From CAYSNP01 sp964432485 (GTDB lineage: Bacteria > Bacillota > Clostridia > Christensenellales > DTU072), in assembly GCA_964432485.1 (NCBI GenBank), contig CAYSNP010000003.1:1-64000 (forward strand): a stretch of 64,000 bases of DNA. Reading direction: 5' to 3'. Of this stretch, positions 52,701-62,407 are shown piece after piece. The translations under genes were made by a program, and so were the position numbers. Each line of letters starts with the position of its first letter. The stretch's first letter is position 1. The notes under the pieces are model-generated. The model saw only the letters and a program-made list of their open reading frames with translations, had not been told where the DNA came from and did not search any database.

Positions 52701-55700
52701 ACAAGCAAAATATTATAGCGGAAAACAACTATTCTACAGTAGTAGCAGAGTATACCCCACTACCCAAAACGCAGACAAGCTATCAGAGCGAGGCGGAGCT
52801 GGAGCAAGATTTTATAGCTAGGCTAGAGCGATTGGGGTATGCAAGGATATACAACCCAAAAGAGCAGGTGCTAATAAACAATCTTAGGCGAAAGTTAGAA
52901 AAGTTAAATAGTGTAGCCTTGTGTGCCAAAGGCTTTAGCGATAGAGAGTGGGAGCAGGTATTTAGAGAGATACTAGCCAATAGAGCAGACAGTGTGCAAA
53001 AAAAGACTGAGCGCCTACAAGTGGAAAATAGGTATACCATAACCCGAGATAACGGTACCGAAATCAATATAATGCTTATTGACAAAGACAATATATTTAA
53101 CAACGACCTGCAAGTATTCAATCAGTATGTAGAGGGTAGCACCCCTTACAAAGGTATATATGATGTTACGGTGTTAGTCAATGGGCTACCGCTTGTACAT
53201 ATAGAGTTAAAGAGGCGAGGGGTAGCAATAAAAGAGGCATTTAACCAGATTGCTAGGTATAGCAAAGACAATTTCTTTGGCAGTTCCGGACTGTTCGAGT
53301 GGGTGCAACTATTTGTTATCTCCAATGGCACAGAGACCAAATACTATTCCAATACAACAAGAGAGCAATCTATTGCACAAAGTGCGAGTTTTACAAGCAA
53401 GCGCAAGACTAGCCATAGTTTTGAGTTTACCAGTTATTGGGCGGATGCGCGCAACCGCAATATCCTTGATTTAGCTGATTTTACCGAAACATTTTTTAGC
53501 AAAGGTACATTGCTTAATATCTTAACTAAATATTGTGTATTTACAGTAGATAAGTTACTGCTTGTTATGAGGCCATATCAGATAGTAGCTACCGAAAAGA
53601 TTATTGAACGCATAAAATATGCCGAGCACTACAAAAAAGTAGGCACTATTGAGGCAGGGGGATATATTTGGCATACCACAGGTAGCGGAAAAACGCTAAC
53701 CAGCTTTAAGACAGCGCAGATAGCAACTTACTTAGAGTTTATTGATAAAGTAATATTTGTAGTAGACCGCAAAGACCTTGATTACCAAACTATAAAAGAG
53801 TTTGAAAAGTTTGGGGGTAAAGATAGCGTAAGTGGCAATGTTAGCACCAATATTCTAAAAAACAACCTAGATAGCGATGACCAAAAGATAATTGTTACCA
53901 CTATACAAAAGCTTAACAAGTTTGTATCAAAGTATACCAACCAAGCAATATATAACAAAAGATGCGTGATTATATTTGATGAGTGCCACCGTAGCCAGTT
54001 TGGCAAGATGCACCTTGCTATTACTAAGGCATTCAAGAACTATTATTTGTTTGGTTTTACCGGTACACCAATTTTTTTAGAAAATGCATCAAGTGGCAGC
54101 AATATTGTTAAAACCAATAGAGGCGTAGAAAATATAAAAACCACAGAACAAATATTTGGCAAGTGCCTGCACTCCTACACCATAGTAGATGCTATAAGTG
54201 ATGGCAATGTTTTGCCATTTAGGGTAGATTTGGTAGATACTATCAAGTTTAAGGATGGGGTGCAAGATGTTAAGGTGCATGCCATTGATAAAGATAGTGC
54301 GCTTAAGTCACCAGAAAGAATAAGCGTAATTTCAAAATATATCCTTGATTACTTTGATACTAAAACATACCGCCAAGATGGTATATTTTATGAGCATAAG
54401 GTGCTTGAAAACATTGTAGAGCTTGCAAAGGCAAGGGATAGCAGGGTAGATGAGATAAGGGACAAGCGCCGAGTTAAGGGGTTTAACGCACTTTTTGCAG
54501 TAGACAGCATAGCTAGCGCCAAATTGTTTTATACAGAGCTAAAGAGGCAAATAGCAGAAAGATATAGTGACCTTAGGATAGCTACAATATTTTGCTATAC
54601 GCCCAATGAGGATATAGAGGCCTTTTTGGATGAAGAATTCGAAACAGAGCTTTTGGATACGCCTAGTAGGGACTTTTTAGAGAGCGCAATAGCAGACTAC
54701 AATGCTATGTTTGGCACTAGCTGGGATACACAAGGGGACAACTTTGGAGCATTTTACAAAGATGTTTCTATGCGGGTAAAAAACAAAGAGATAGACCTGC
54801 TTATCGTTGTCAATATGTTCTTAACTGGCTTTGATGCCACTACCTTAAATACTCTTTGGGTAGATAAGAATCTGCGTTATCATGGACTTATCCAGTCTTT
54901 TAGTCGTACCAATAGGATACTCAATGCGCAAAAGAGATTTGGCAACATTGTGACCTTTCGCAATCTGGAGAGCCAAATTAATGAGGCTTGTAGCCTTTTT
55001 GGAGATAGGGAAAATACTAAAAATATAGTAGTGATACGCCCTTTTGCAGACTACTACAATGGTTATGATAACAAGCCAGGATATGTGCAGATTGTAGCAG
55101 AGTTGCAGAGCAAGTTTGACCCTAACGAGTTTTTTGCAAGTGAGGCAGAAGAAAGGGAATTTATCAACCTTTTTGGAACTTTTTTAAGGGTAGAAAATAT
55201 CATGCGACCTTTTGATGAGTTTATAGGCAAAGAGATATTGTCACAGAGAGAGCGACAAGACTACCAGTCAGTCTACCTCACCTTAAACGAAAAATACCGC
55301 AAGCAAAAAGAGGCAGATGCGGTAAGCATAGTAGATGATCTAGTCTTTGAGATTGAGCTTATCAAACAGCTTACTGTCAATATAGACTATATCCTGCTGA
55401 TGGTAGAGCGATATGCCAGTGCCAAAGATAAAAAAGAGCAAGAGCTTGTACTAGGTGAGATTACTAGCACCATCAATTCCCGACCGGAATTGCGTTCTAA
55501 AAAAGAGTTGATTTTAGGTTTTATTAGTACTGTTAATAACAATAGCCTTGTGTCTAGTCAATGGCGGTCGTATGTAACAGAAAAATCAGAGCAAGAGCTA
55601 ACAGATCTAATAGCAGATGAAGAACTCAATGACAAAAAGGCTAGGCGCTATGTAGAAAATTGTTTGCAAGATGGAGAAATTAAGGAGATAGGTACAGAGC

Positions 55701-55816
55701 TGGATGAGATTCTTCCGCCTATGAGTATGTTTGAGGAGCCCGAAAAAAGAATGCATAAAAAAAGAAGTGTTATAGAAAAAATAAAACTCTTTTTAGAACA
55801 ATTCTTTGGCGTTTAA
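52697..55816 (+). CDS. hsdR: Type I restriction endonuclease HsdR
   Basis: A 1039-residue motor and nuclease subunit. The N-terminal PD-(D/E)xK nuclease has D155 (GIYDVTVLV) with E170-L-K172 in HIELKRRG. The translocase has Walker A TTGSGKT at 327-333, D428-ECH in motif II, TGTPIF (motif III), and GFDATTLNTLWVD with QSFSRTNRI as late helicase motifs. The length nearly equals the EcoR124I HsdR (1038 residues, from memory). All motifs are intact, so the system is probably active. Confidence 0.96.
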   Translation: MNKQNIIAENNYSTVVAEYTPLPKTQTSYQSEAELEQDFIARLERLGYARIYNPKEQVLINNLRRKLEKLNSVALCAKGFSDREWEQVFREILANRADSVQKKTERLQVENRYTITRDNGTEINIMLIDKDNIFNNDLQVFNQYVEGSTPYKGIYDVTVLVNGLPLVHIELKRRGVAIKEAFNQIARYSKDNFFGSSGLFEWVQLFVISNGTETKYYSNTTREQSIAQSASFTSKRKTSHSFEFTSYWADARNRNILDLADFTETFFSKGTLLNILTKYCVFTVDKLLLVMRPYQIVATEKIIERIKYAEHYKKVGTIEAGGYIWHTTGSGKTLTSFKTAQIATYLEFIDKVIFVVDRKDLDYQTIKEFEKFGGKDSVSGNVSTNILKNNLDSDDQKIIVTTIQKLNKFVSKYTNQAIYNKRCVIIFDECHRSQFGKMHLAITKAFKNYYLFGFTGTPIFLENASSGSNIVKTNRGVENIKTTEQIFGKCLHSYTIVDAISDGNVLPFRVDLVDTIKFKDGVQDVKVHAIDKDSALKSPERISVISKYILDYFDTKTYRQDGIFYEHKVLENIVELAKARDSRVDEIRDKRRVKGFNALFAVDSIASAKLFYTELKRQIAERYSDLRIATIFCYTPNEDIEAFLDEEFETELLDTPSRDFLESAIADYNAMFGTSWDTQGDNFGAFYKDVSMRVKNKEIDLLIVVNMFLTGFDATTLNTLWVDKNLRYHGLIQSFSRTNRILNAQKRFGNIVTFRNLESQINEACSLFGDRENTKNIVVIRPFADYYNGYDNKPGYVQIVAELQSKFDPNEFFASEAEEREFINLFGTFLRVENIMRPFDEFIGKEILSQRERQDYQSVYLTLNEKYRKQKEADAVSIVDDLVFEIELIKQLTVNIDYILLMVERYASAKDKKEQELVLGEITSTINSRPELRSKKELILGFISTVNNNSLVSSQWRSYVTEKSEQELTDLIADEELNDKKARRYVENCLQDGEIKEIGTELDEILPPMSMFEEPEKRMHKKRSVIEKIKLFLEQFFGV

Positions 55817-55962
55817 TTTCTCCTATTGGTATTTCTTTTTTGTGAAAAATTATGTGCGAAACTTACTTGCAGGCCTTATTATTGATTTTTTTGTTTTTTT
55901 CAGCAAAAACTGTTTTTATATGTTAGAATAGGTAAGGCACATAAAGTTGCTAAGGAGAAATT

Positions 55963-57468
55963 ATGCTAAAGAAATTAGGATATAAGCTATTTGGGCTTAC
56001 GCCCCAAGACGACCTTCAGCCCAAAGAGGCAATTAGCTATAGCATTGCAGGTTTTGGGCAAAATCTAATTTGCGGATTTGTAAGCTCTTATTTAGTTTAC
56101 TATATGACCAATGGGCTGCTTATTAGTGCTGTTACCGTAGGCTTTATTATGCTGGCAGTAAGACTTTTTGATGCGCTAAATGACCCGATTATGGGTAGCA
56201 TTGTGGACCGCACCCGCTCCAAATGGGGCAAGTGCAGACCTTATTTGCTATTTATGCCCATTCCTATTGGCATATTTACTGTTTTGCTTTATTTGCCGCT
56301 TTCTCCTCAAAGTGCCAATACAGTTACTATAGCCACCGCTATTTATGTATTGTGGAGCATTTTTTATACCATAGTGGATGTGCCTTATTGGGGGCTGGCT
56401 TCTTCAATGACTTCGGATACCCTGCAAAGAGGCAATATGCTGACTATAGCCAGGATTGCTTGCACCTTAGGCGGTGGGGTTATTGCTGTTGCAGTACCTA
56501 TTCTTTCTAATTACTGGATAAAAGACTTTACCGATGCGGAAGGCAATATTGTAGCAGGCATGGAGCAAACTGCCGCCGCCGCGCTGCGCTCTAACTATAT
56601 TTGGTTGGCATTGGCAATCGTGCTGCTTGCGCTGCCTACTTTCTACATAGGGTTTAAGTATACTAAAGAGCGTTTTTACGCGCAAAGCAAGCCTGCCTCG
56701 CTAGGTCATAACTTGGGGTTAATCTTCAAAAACAAGCCGCTGATGCTTATTATTTTAAGCGGTATTTTAGGTTCTGCAAAGCTGCTGTATTTGGCAAGCG
56801 GCATTTATATTGCACAATACAACCTTGCCAGTGTAGAGTTTTTGGGTATGAGCGGCATTGCGCTTTTTACTGTTATTACCTTTGCAATAGTGCCGGGCGG
56901 CTTTTTAGCCAGCGTGCTGACCCCATACTTTACTAAAAAAATCGGCAAAAGGAATATCTTTATATACTCGCATATTATGGGCGCAATAGTTTTGGTAGCT
57001 ATGTATTTAATTGGTTGGGATGCGCCTTGGAAACTTGCTCTCAATCTTGTCGGGCTAGCTTTGGTTGGCATACCGGGCGGCTTTTCTAATATCCTTACCT
57101 ATGCAATGATAGCCGACAGCATAGATTATCTGGAATGGAAAACAGGCGAAAGAGCGGAGGGGATTTGCTTTTCTATGCAAACCTTGATTAATAAAATAGG
57201 TATGGCGGCAGGAGCGGCTGTTACTTGTTTTGGGTTGGGATGGGCAAAAATATCTGCAAGCGATACTTCCAGTATTACCAAAGATGGGCTGGATATTTTG
57301 TTTTTGGTATCTGTCCTTATCCCCGGTATAAGCATGGCTCTTTCGGTTGTTCCGCTTTTCTTTTATAAGTTCGACGAAGGCAGTCAAGCGCTTGCGGTTG
57401 CAGAAGTAGCTAAAAGAAAACAACAAGCTCAAGTTACCGAAGTTGACTATTATAGAATAGAATATTAA
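55963..57468 (+). CDS. GPH-family sugar:cation symporter (third)
   Basis: A 501-residue twelve-helix GPH/MelB-type symporter, clearly related to the one at 2403: NDPIMGSIVDRTRSKWGKCRPYLLF, VDVPYWGLASSMTSD and DYLEWKTGERAEGICF. ATG follows AAGGAG. It is monocistronic, with no glycosidase or regulator nearby; the convergent ABC-F gene follows after 46 bases with no clear terminator. The substrate is unknown. Confidence 0.92.
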   Translation: MLKKLGYKLFGLTPQDDLQPKEAISYSIAGFGQNLICGFVSSYLVYYMTNGLLISAVTVGFIMLAVRLFDALNDPIMGSIVDRTRSKWGKCRPYLLFMPIPIGIFTVLLYLPLSPQSANTVTIATAIYVLWSIFYTIVDVPYWGLASSMTSDTLQRGNMLTIARIACTLGGGVIAVAVPILSNYWIKDFTDAEGNIVAGMEQTAAAALRSNYIWLALAIVLLALPTFYIGFKYTKERFYAQSKPASLGHNLGLIFKNKPLMLIILSGILGSAKLLYLASGIYIAQYNLASVEFLGMSGIALFTVITFAIVPGGFLASVLTPYFTKKIGKRNIFIYSHIMGAIVLVAMYLIGWDAPWKLALNLVGLALVGIPGGFSNILTYAMIADSIDYLEWKTGERAEGICFSMQTLINKIGMAAGAAVTCFGLGWAKISASDTSSITKDGLDILFLVSVLIPGISMALSVVPLFFYKFDEGSQALAVAEVAKRKQQAQVTEVDYYRIEY

Positions 57469-57514
57469 GATATGGTATCCCAAAAGGCTAAAATAAGTAT
57501 ACCAAACTTTAGAA

Positions 57515-59059
57515 TTAGTTTTTAATATCAAAAACTTTATTGCAAATGCTTTCGGCGAATTCTCGTTCGTGGCTCACTAATATTATAGCTCCGGAGAAAG
57601 CTACCAGCGCATCTTTTAATGCTTGCTTTGCTTTTATGTCAAGATGATTGGTAGGTTCGTCCAATAGCATAATGTTGCTTTTATGCTGTGTAAGGCAAGC
57701 TAGCTTAATGCGCACTTGCTCACCTCCGCTAAGGTTGGCAATGGGCTTGGTCGCAAGCTCTCCTTTTATCCCCACCTTAGCCAGCAAAGCCCTTTGCTGT
57801 TTAGCATTTAAGCGGGGGAACAGCTCATTAATATAAGTTACCGCATTTACTTGCGTGGAGTAAAACTCAATATCTTGCTCTAAATAATTTATTTGCTTTT
57901 GTATATGAAACTTAAAACTGCCGCCTAGCTTTTTAATCTTTTGTACTAAAGTCTTTAACAAGGTGGTTTTGCCTATACCGTTTGTCCCTCTTACCCATAG
58001 CTTGTCATTTCCTTTCAAATGCAAGCTAATGGGGGGCAAAATTGGTTTAGCGTACCCTATTGTTAAGTCCTTTACTATCAACATATCCAAAGTATGTATC
58101 GGCTCGCAAGGAAAATCGAAATGCGCTTCATACACTTGAGTCGGCTTTTCTATCAGCTGTATACGCTCCAATTGCTTTTTACGGCTGTTTGCCATACCCG
58201 CAGTAGCCGCTCTAACCTTATTGCGGGCGATATAGTCTTCCATTTTTGCAATTTCTCTTTGCTGACGCAAATAACTTTCCTTATATTGCTTTGCAATTTG
58301 TTCCCTTTGCGCCATAAAAGATTGGTAATTGCCTGTAAACTTCTTTATCCCTCCATTTTCTATATTTATAATATATTTGCAAGTGCTGTTAAGAAAAGCT
58401 GTATCGTGGCTAATAAGCATAAAAGTGCCCGCAAATGTATTTAGGTAGTTTTTTAGCCATTCTATATGCTCAATGTCCAGAAAATTAGTAGGCTCGTCCA
58501 GCAGCATAATATCCAGATTCTCAAGTAAAATCTTGGCAAGCATAAGTTTTGCCCTTTCCCCTCCGCTTAACTTGCCAATATGAGTTTCATAGCCAATTAC
58601 ACCTAGTCCTAGACCATTGGCTACTTTTTTTATCTCTGCGTCTAAATCATAAAAACCTGCCAAAAGCAGCATATCTTGCAAGCGTGCGCTTTTTGCAATT
58701 AGTTTATCAAGCGCTACCGCTTCTTGCTCATCTGCCATTGCTGCATATAACTCTTGTAAGGCGGCATCCGTATCGTATAGGTAGCCAAAAGCAGTACGCA
58801 AGTAATCTATCACACTAAGGTTGCCTTCTATATCAACATGCTGGTCCAGATAGCTCCAGCGTATACCGGACAGCCAAATAACTTCGCCGGAATCTTGAGG
58901 GAGCTTGCCTGCAATTATATTTATAAAAGTAGATTTGCCCGCACCGTTAAGCCCCACTATCCCAATATGCTCTCCCTTGTTTACCTTAAAGCCGGCATTG
59001 TTAAATAGAGGTTTGTTATCGAATTGATGGGTCAGCCCTTTTACTTCAAGTATACTCAT
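57515..59059 (-). CDS. ABC-F family ATPase
   Basis: A 514-residue cytoplasmic protein with two ABC ATPase domains and no membrane helices. Domain 1 has GLNGAGKST, LSGGERAKL and LLDEPTNFLD; domain 2 has GTNGIGKTT, LSGGEQVRIKL and LLDEPTNHLD. They are joined by the charged interdomain linker (YLRQQREIAKMEDYIARNK), which in ABC-F proteins reaches the ribosomal P site. Members act in translation or in antibiotic resistance by ribosome protection; which applies here cannot be told. It lies ten bases after the SDR gene in the same unit. Confidence 0.92.
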   Translation of the reverse strand: MSILEVKGLTHQFDNKPLFNNAGFKVNKGEHIGIVGLNGAGKSTFINIIAGKLPQDSGEVIWLSGIRWSYLDQHVDIEGNLSVIDYLRTAFGYLYDTDAALQELYAAMADEQEAVALDKLIAKSARLQDMLLLAGFYDLDAEIKKVANGLGLGVIGYETHIGKLSGGERAKLMLAKILLENLDIMLLDEPTNFLDIEHIEWLKNYLNTFAGTFMLISHDTAFLNSTCKYIINIENGGIKKFTGNYQSFMAQREQIAKQYKESYLRQQREIAKMEDYIARNKVRAATAGMANSRKKQLERIQLIEKPTQVYEAHFDFPCEPIHTLDMLIVKDLTIGYAKPILPPISLHLKGNDKLWVRGTNGIGKTTLLKTLVQKIKKLGGSFKFHIQKQINYLEQDIEFYSTQVNAVTYINELFPRLNAKQQRALLAKVGIKGELATKPIANLSGGEQVRIKLACLTQHKSNIMLLDEPTNHLDIKAKQALKDALVAFSGAIILVSHEREFAESICNKVFDIKN

Positions 59060-59069
59060 TTGTTACCTT

Positions 59070-59798
59070 TTAGTGAAATCCGCCATCCACAGCCAAGACT
59101 TGACCGGTGATATAGCTTGCCTCTTTTCCTGCTAAAAAGAACACAGCTTCTGCCACATCTTCAGGAGTGCCTAGCCTCCCCATAGGGATAGCTAGGGTAA
59201 GATTAGCTATTTCGTCCTTGCTAAGGTAAGAGTTCATTTTGGTAGCAATCACCCCGGGCGCAACCGCATTTACGGTAATACCGCAAGGCGCAAGCTCATA
59301 GGCAAGAGAGCGTGTAAGTCCTATTAAGGCATGCTTGCTGGCACTGTATAAACTTTCCATACAAGCTCCCTTTATACCCCAAATGCTGCTAATATTGACA
59401 ATGCGCCCTCCTTGCTCTCTCATATAAGGCGAAAGCAATTTGCAAAACAAAAAAGCGCTTCTAAAATTGATATTCATCACTTCATTATATTCTTGAGCAG
59501 TAGTTTCTGCTAGCAAAGCTCTTTTCGGTATCCCACAGTTGTTAATAAGGATACCTATACTACCGTAATTGGTAACAATTTGGGTGCATATTTCTTCTAT
59601 TTCTTGAGGGTTTTGCACATCACAATGATACCCATAATGCATAGTTTGGTATCCCGAAAGCATATCTTTTAACAATGCTGCTTCTTTTTCACTTTTATTA
59701 AAAGTATAGAAAATATTATAGCCGGCTCCTGCAAATTTTAAGGCAATAGCCTTGCCTATACCTGTTGCTCCGCCTGTAATTAGCACATTTTGCTTCAT
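59070..59798 (-). CDS. Short-chain dehydrogenase, FabG-like
   Basis: A 242-residue SDR. ITGGATGIGKAIAL is the NAD(P)-binding motif, LINNCG marks the fourth strand, and Ser/Tyr/Lys of the active site lie in VNISSIWG and YSASKHAL. The C-terminal GQVLAVDGG matches 3-oxoacyl-ACP reductases, so a FabG-like role is plausible, but it is outside a fatty-acid operon. ATG follows AAGGAG. Confidence 0.88.
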   Translation of the reverse strand: MKQNVLITGGATGIGKAIALKFAGAGYNIFYTFNKSEKEAALLKDMLSGYQTMHYGYHCDVQNPQEIEEICTQIVTNYGSIGILINNCGIPKRALLAETTAQEYNEVMNINFRSAFLFCKLLSPYMREQGGRIVNISSIWGIKGACMESLYSASKHALIGLTRSLAYELAPCGITVNAVAPGVIATKMNSYLSKDEIANLTLAIPMGRLGTPEDVAEAVFFLAGKEASYITGQVLAVDGGFH

Positions 59799-59937
59799 TT
59801 TTTCTCCTTTTTGCTTAAAAAATCGTTCATATTATAGCCCAAAACGCTTACTTTTGCAATAAAATCGTTAAGTTTTAGCAAAAAAGTCCCTTAAATGCTT
59901 TTTTTGATACTCTAAACTACAGGTTTGCAACCTATGG

Positions 59938-59966
59938 TTGACATCTAATTTTGACTTTGTTATAAT
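59938..59966 (+). promoter_or_regulatory. Consensus promoter of the ABC exporter operon
   Basis: TTGACA (59938-59943), exactly 17 bases, TATAAT (59961-59966): a perfect sigma-A-type promoter, 36 bases before ATG 60003. Confidence 0.85.
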
Positions 59967-60002
59967 AGCGTTATCAATAACTTTTAAGAAGGTAAGTATC
60001 CT

Positions 60003-60728
60003 ATGTTGGAAATTAAAAATCTATACAAGAAGTACCTCAACAGCGAAAGATTTGCAGTCGAGAATTTAAGTCTTGAACTTAAAGAAGGAGAAATTTTTGG
60101 ATTCCTCGGAAAAAACGGTGCAGGCAAAAGCACCACATTAAAATGCGTTACAGGGATATATCCTTTTAACGGTGGCTCAATCAAGGTATGCGGCAAAGAC
60201 ATAAGGGAAGAAAGTATCGATGCCAAACTCAATATGGGATATGTGCCGGACAATCACAGCGTTTATGAAAAACTCACCGGCAGGGAATATATTAATTATA
60301 TTGCCGACCTTTACAGGGTCAGCAAGTTTGATAGGATGGAACGCTTTACAAGGTTTGTAAAAATGTTTCGCCTTTCTCATGCGGTAGATACACAAATCAA
60401 ATCTTACTCTCACGGTATGAAGCAAAAGATTTGCATAATTGCGGCGCTTATTCACCAACCCCGCCTTTGGGTGTTGGACGAACCTATGATGGGGCTAGAC
60501 CCCCAATCTATGGTAGAGATTATCAGTTACATGCGGGAGCATTGCAAGCAAGGCAATACTGTGTTCTTTTCGTCGCACAATTTGGACCTTGTTGCCAAGC
60601 TATGCGATAGGGCAGCTATTATCCATGAGGGCAAGTTGCATGATATAATTGACCTTACTGTCAAAGGCAATAAGGAAACATTGGAAGAAGACTTCCTTTC
60701 TATAACTAGGGAAGAAGAGGAGGGTTAA
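60003..60728 (+). CDS. ABC transporter ATP-binding protein
   Basis: A 241-residue ATPase: Walker A GKNGAGKST, signature SYSHGMKQK (His in place of the usual Gly) and Walker B LWVLDEPMMGLD, with a switch SSHNLD. The pattern is that of ABC-2-type exporter ATPases, as in Ecs- or YxlF-like systems. It is followed two bases later by the permease gene. Confidence 0.95.
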   Translation: MLEIKNLYKKYLNSERFAVENLSLELKEGEIFGFLGKNGAGKSTTLKCVTGIYPFNGGSIKVCGKDIREESIDAKLNMGYVPDNHSVYEKLTGREYINYIADLYRVSKFDRMERFTRFVKMFRLSHAVDTQIKSYSHGMKQKICIIAALIHQPRLWVLDEPMMGLDPQSMVEIISYMREHCKQGNTVFFSSHNLDLVAKLCDRAAIIHEGKLHDIIDLTVKGNKETLEEDFLSITREEEEG

Positions 60729-60730
60729 GG

Positions 60731-62374
60731 ATGAAGAGTACCTATACCCTGTTAAAGTTAGAGTTTAGGAATAACTTTGGCGTTTTTTCTTTAAAAGATA
60801 AAAAGATGGTGAAAAAAACTATAGGCACAGCTGTCTTTGTGATAGTCTTTTATCTTTTTCTTTTATGGGCAAGCGAAGTATTGTTTGAAATGTTTGCAAA
60901 AGAAGGGCTGGCTTATGAGATTCTGGTATTCTTATTTACAGCTATGTTCCTGTTCTTTGTGCTCTCAGGTATTTCCAGTACATCTAAGGTATTGTATTAC
61001 AAGGGCGATAACGAAATGCTTATGCGCCTGCCTGTCAAGGGATACGAAGTTTTTATTTCCAAAACCCTATACCTTATTATTAATCAAATCCTATTAACAG
61101 GTGTAGTGCTTGTCCCTGTTATGTTTGCTTACTCTAATGTGGTAGAAGTGCCTAAGCAATTTCTAAAGCTAATCCCTGCGGCAACTGCATTTATAGTGTT
61201 TATACCCTTTTTTATCAGCAATCTGCTGGCTATACCCGCTATGGTGCTCACCAATAAGATAAGGCATAGGTTTGGGCTTGTTATTGTAATTATGGTAATA
61301 GGCGTTACGGTTATGTTTACCGTTTATATGATGCTCTTTGAAAGTATGGTAACCTACCTTAAAGGGCAAAGCTTTTCCGTATTTGACCCCGAAGTAGTGC
61401 AAGTATTTAAGCAAGTGGCAAGCTACTGCTATCCTACTAAATACTTTGCCGACTTAGTGCTGCAAAGGAGTCCGGTTGTTGCTCTTTTCTTATTAATGCT
61501 AATTTCCTTATTCTTACTTTTCTTAAATATACTTCTAGTCGTCTTTGTATATCAAAAGACTTTGCTTAAAAATATAGAAATAGAGGGCTCTGCATATCGT
61601 AAAAAGCGTGGGCGTTTTGTGCATCGTTCTATCTTTTCCACTCTTTTAAGAAAGGAGTTTCTGCAGGTGTTGCGCTCTGTCAATTATTCTTTTCAATACT
61701 TTGTGCTTGCATTTTCTATGCCTGTAATGGTGTATTTCTGCAATGAGATAGCCATTAAGATTGGCCGCAATGATATAGGCGATAAGATTATATTAGGGCT
61801 TACCCTGCTGGTTATGCTTATCTTCAATACTGTAATTATCTCCTTTTCTGCCACCAGTATTACCCGAGAAGGGGACAATTTTTACCATACAAAAGTGATA
61901 CCTGTATCCATCCGCAAACAACTAGCAGCTAAGTTTACTATGTATCTCTTTATTTCAATACTGGCAAATGCGGCAACTACCGCACTGATAATCTATCGAA
62001 AGCAAATTGGTTTGCTGGAAGGTGTTTGGCTCTTTGGAATCATACAATTTATAGGAATATCTTTGACCTTGCGTTCTATGAAAATGGATGTCAAGCGTCC
62101 TAAGTTCAATTTAAGCGGACAAGGTGAGTTGGTTAGCGGCAATGTAAATACTACCGCAAGTGTAGGTTTAGGCTTTGCTGTAAGTGTAATTATTGGCATC
62201 TTAGCTATGCTTATCTCTTATTTGCTGGACTCTTTCTTTGCTATCAACACTGAGGTGCTAAGTGTAGACCAATGGATGCTAGTAATTATTAGCGGTATTT
62301 CTCTTATCTTTGGTATATACTGCATACTCTCTTACCAAATCAACTTGAAGAAGCATTACAATAGAATCACGTAA
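60731..62374 (+). CDS. ABC exporter permease
   Basis: A 547-residue polytopic membrane protein, about ten to twelve helices, that partners with the ATPase just upstream. Visible segments include TAVFVIVFYLFLLWASEVLF, VLFLFTAMFLFFVLSGI and YFVLAFSMPVMVYF. The long, two-half layout resembles large ABC permeases of Firmicutes with no assigned substrate. ATG follows AGGGTTAAGG. A Big_2-domain protein follows 33 bases later and may be part of the unit. Confidence 0.85.
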   Translation: MKSTYTLLKLEFRNNFGVFSLKDKKMVKKTIGTAVFVIVFYLFLLWASEVLFEMFAKEGLAYEILVFLFTAMFLFFVLSGISSTSKVLYYKGDNEMLMRLPVKGYEVFISKTLYLIINQILLTGVVLVPVMFAYSNVVEVPKQFLKLIPAATAFIVFIPFFISNLLAIPAMVLTNKIRHRFGLVIVIMVIGVTVMFTVYMMLFESMVTYLKGQSFSVFDPEVVQVFKQVASYCYPTKYFADLVLQRSPVVALFLLMLISLFLLFLNILLVVFVYQKTLLKNIEIEGSAYRKKRGRFVHRSIFSTLLRKEFLQVLRSVNYSFQYFVLAFSMPVMVYFCNEIAIKIGRNDIGDKIILGLTLLVMLIFNTVIISFSATSITREGDNFYHTKVIPVSIRKQLAAKFTMYLFISILANAATTALIIYRKQIGLLEGVWLFGIIQFIGISLTLRSMKMDVKRPKFNLSGQGELVSGNVNTTASVGLGFAVSVIIGILAMLISYLLDSFFAINTEVLSVDQWMLVIISGISLIFGIYCILSYQINLKKHYNRIT

Positions 62375-62407
62375 ACCGATAAAAGGTGTCCCGTAAAGGT
62401 AACTAAT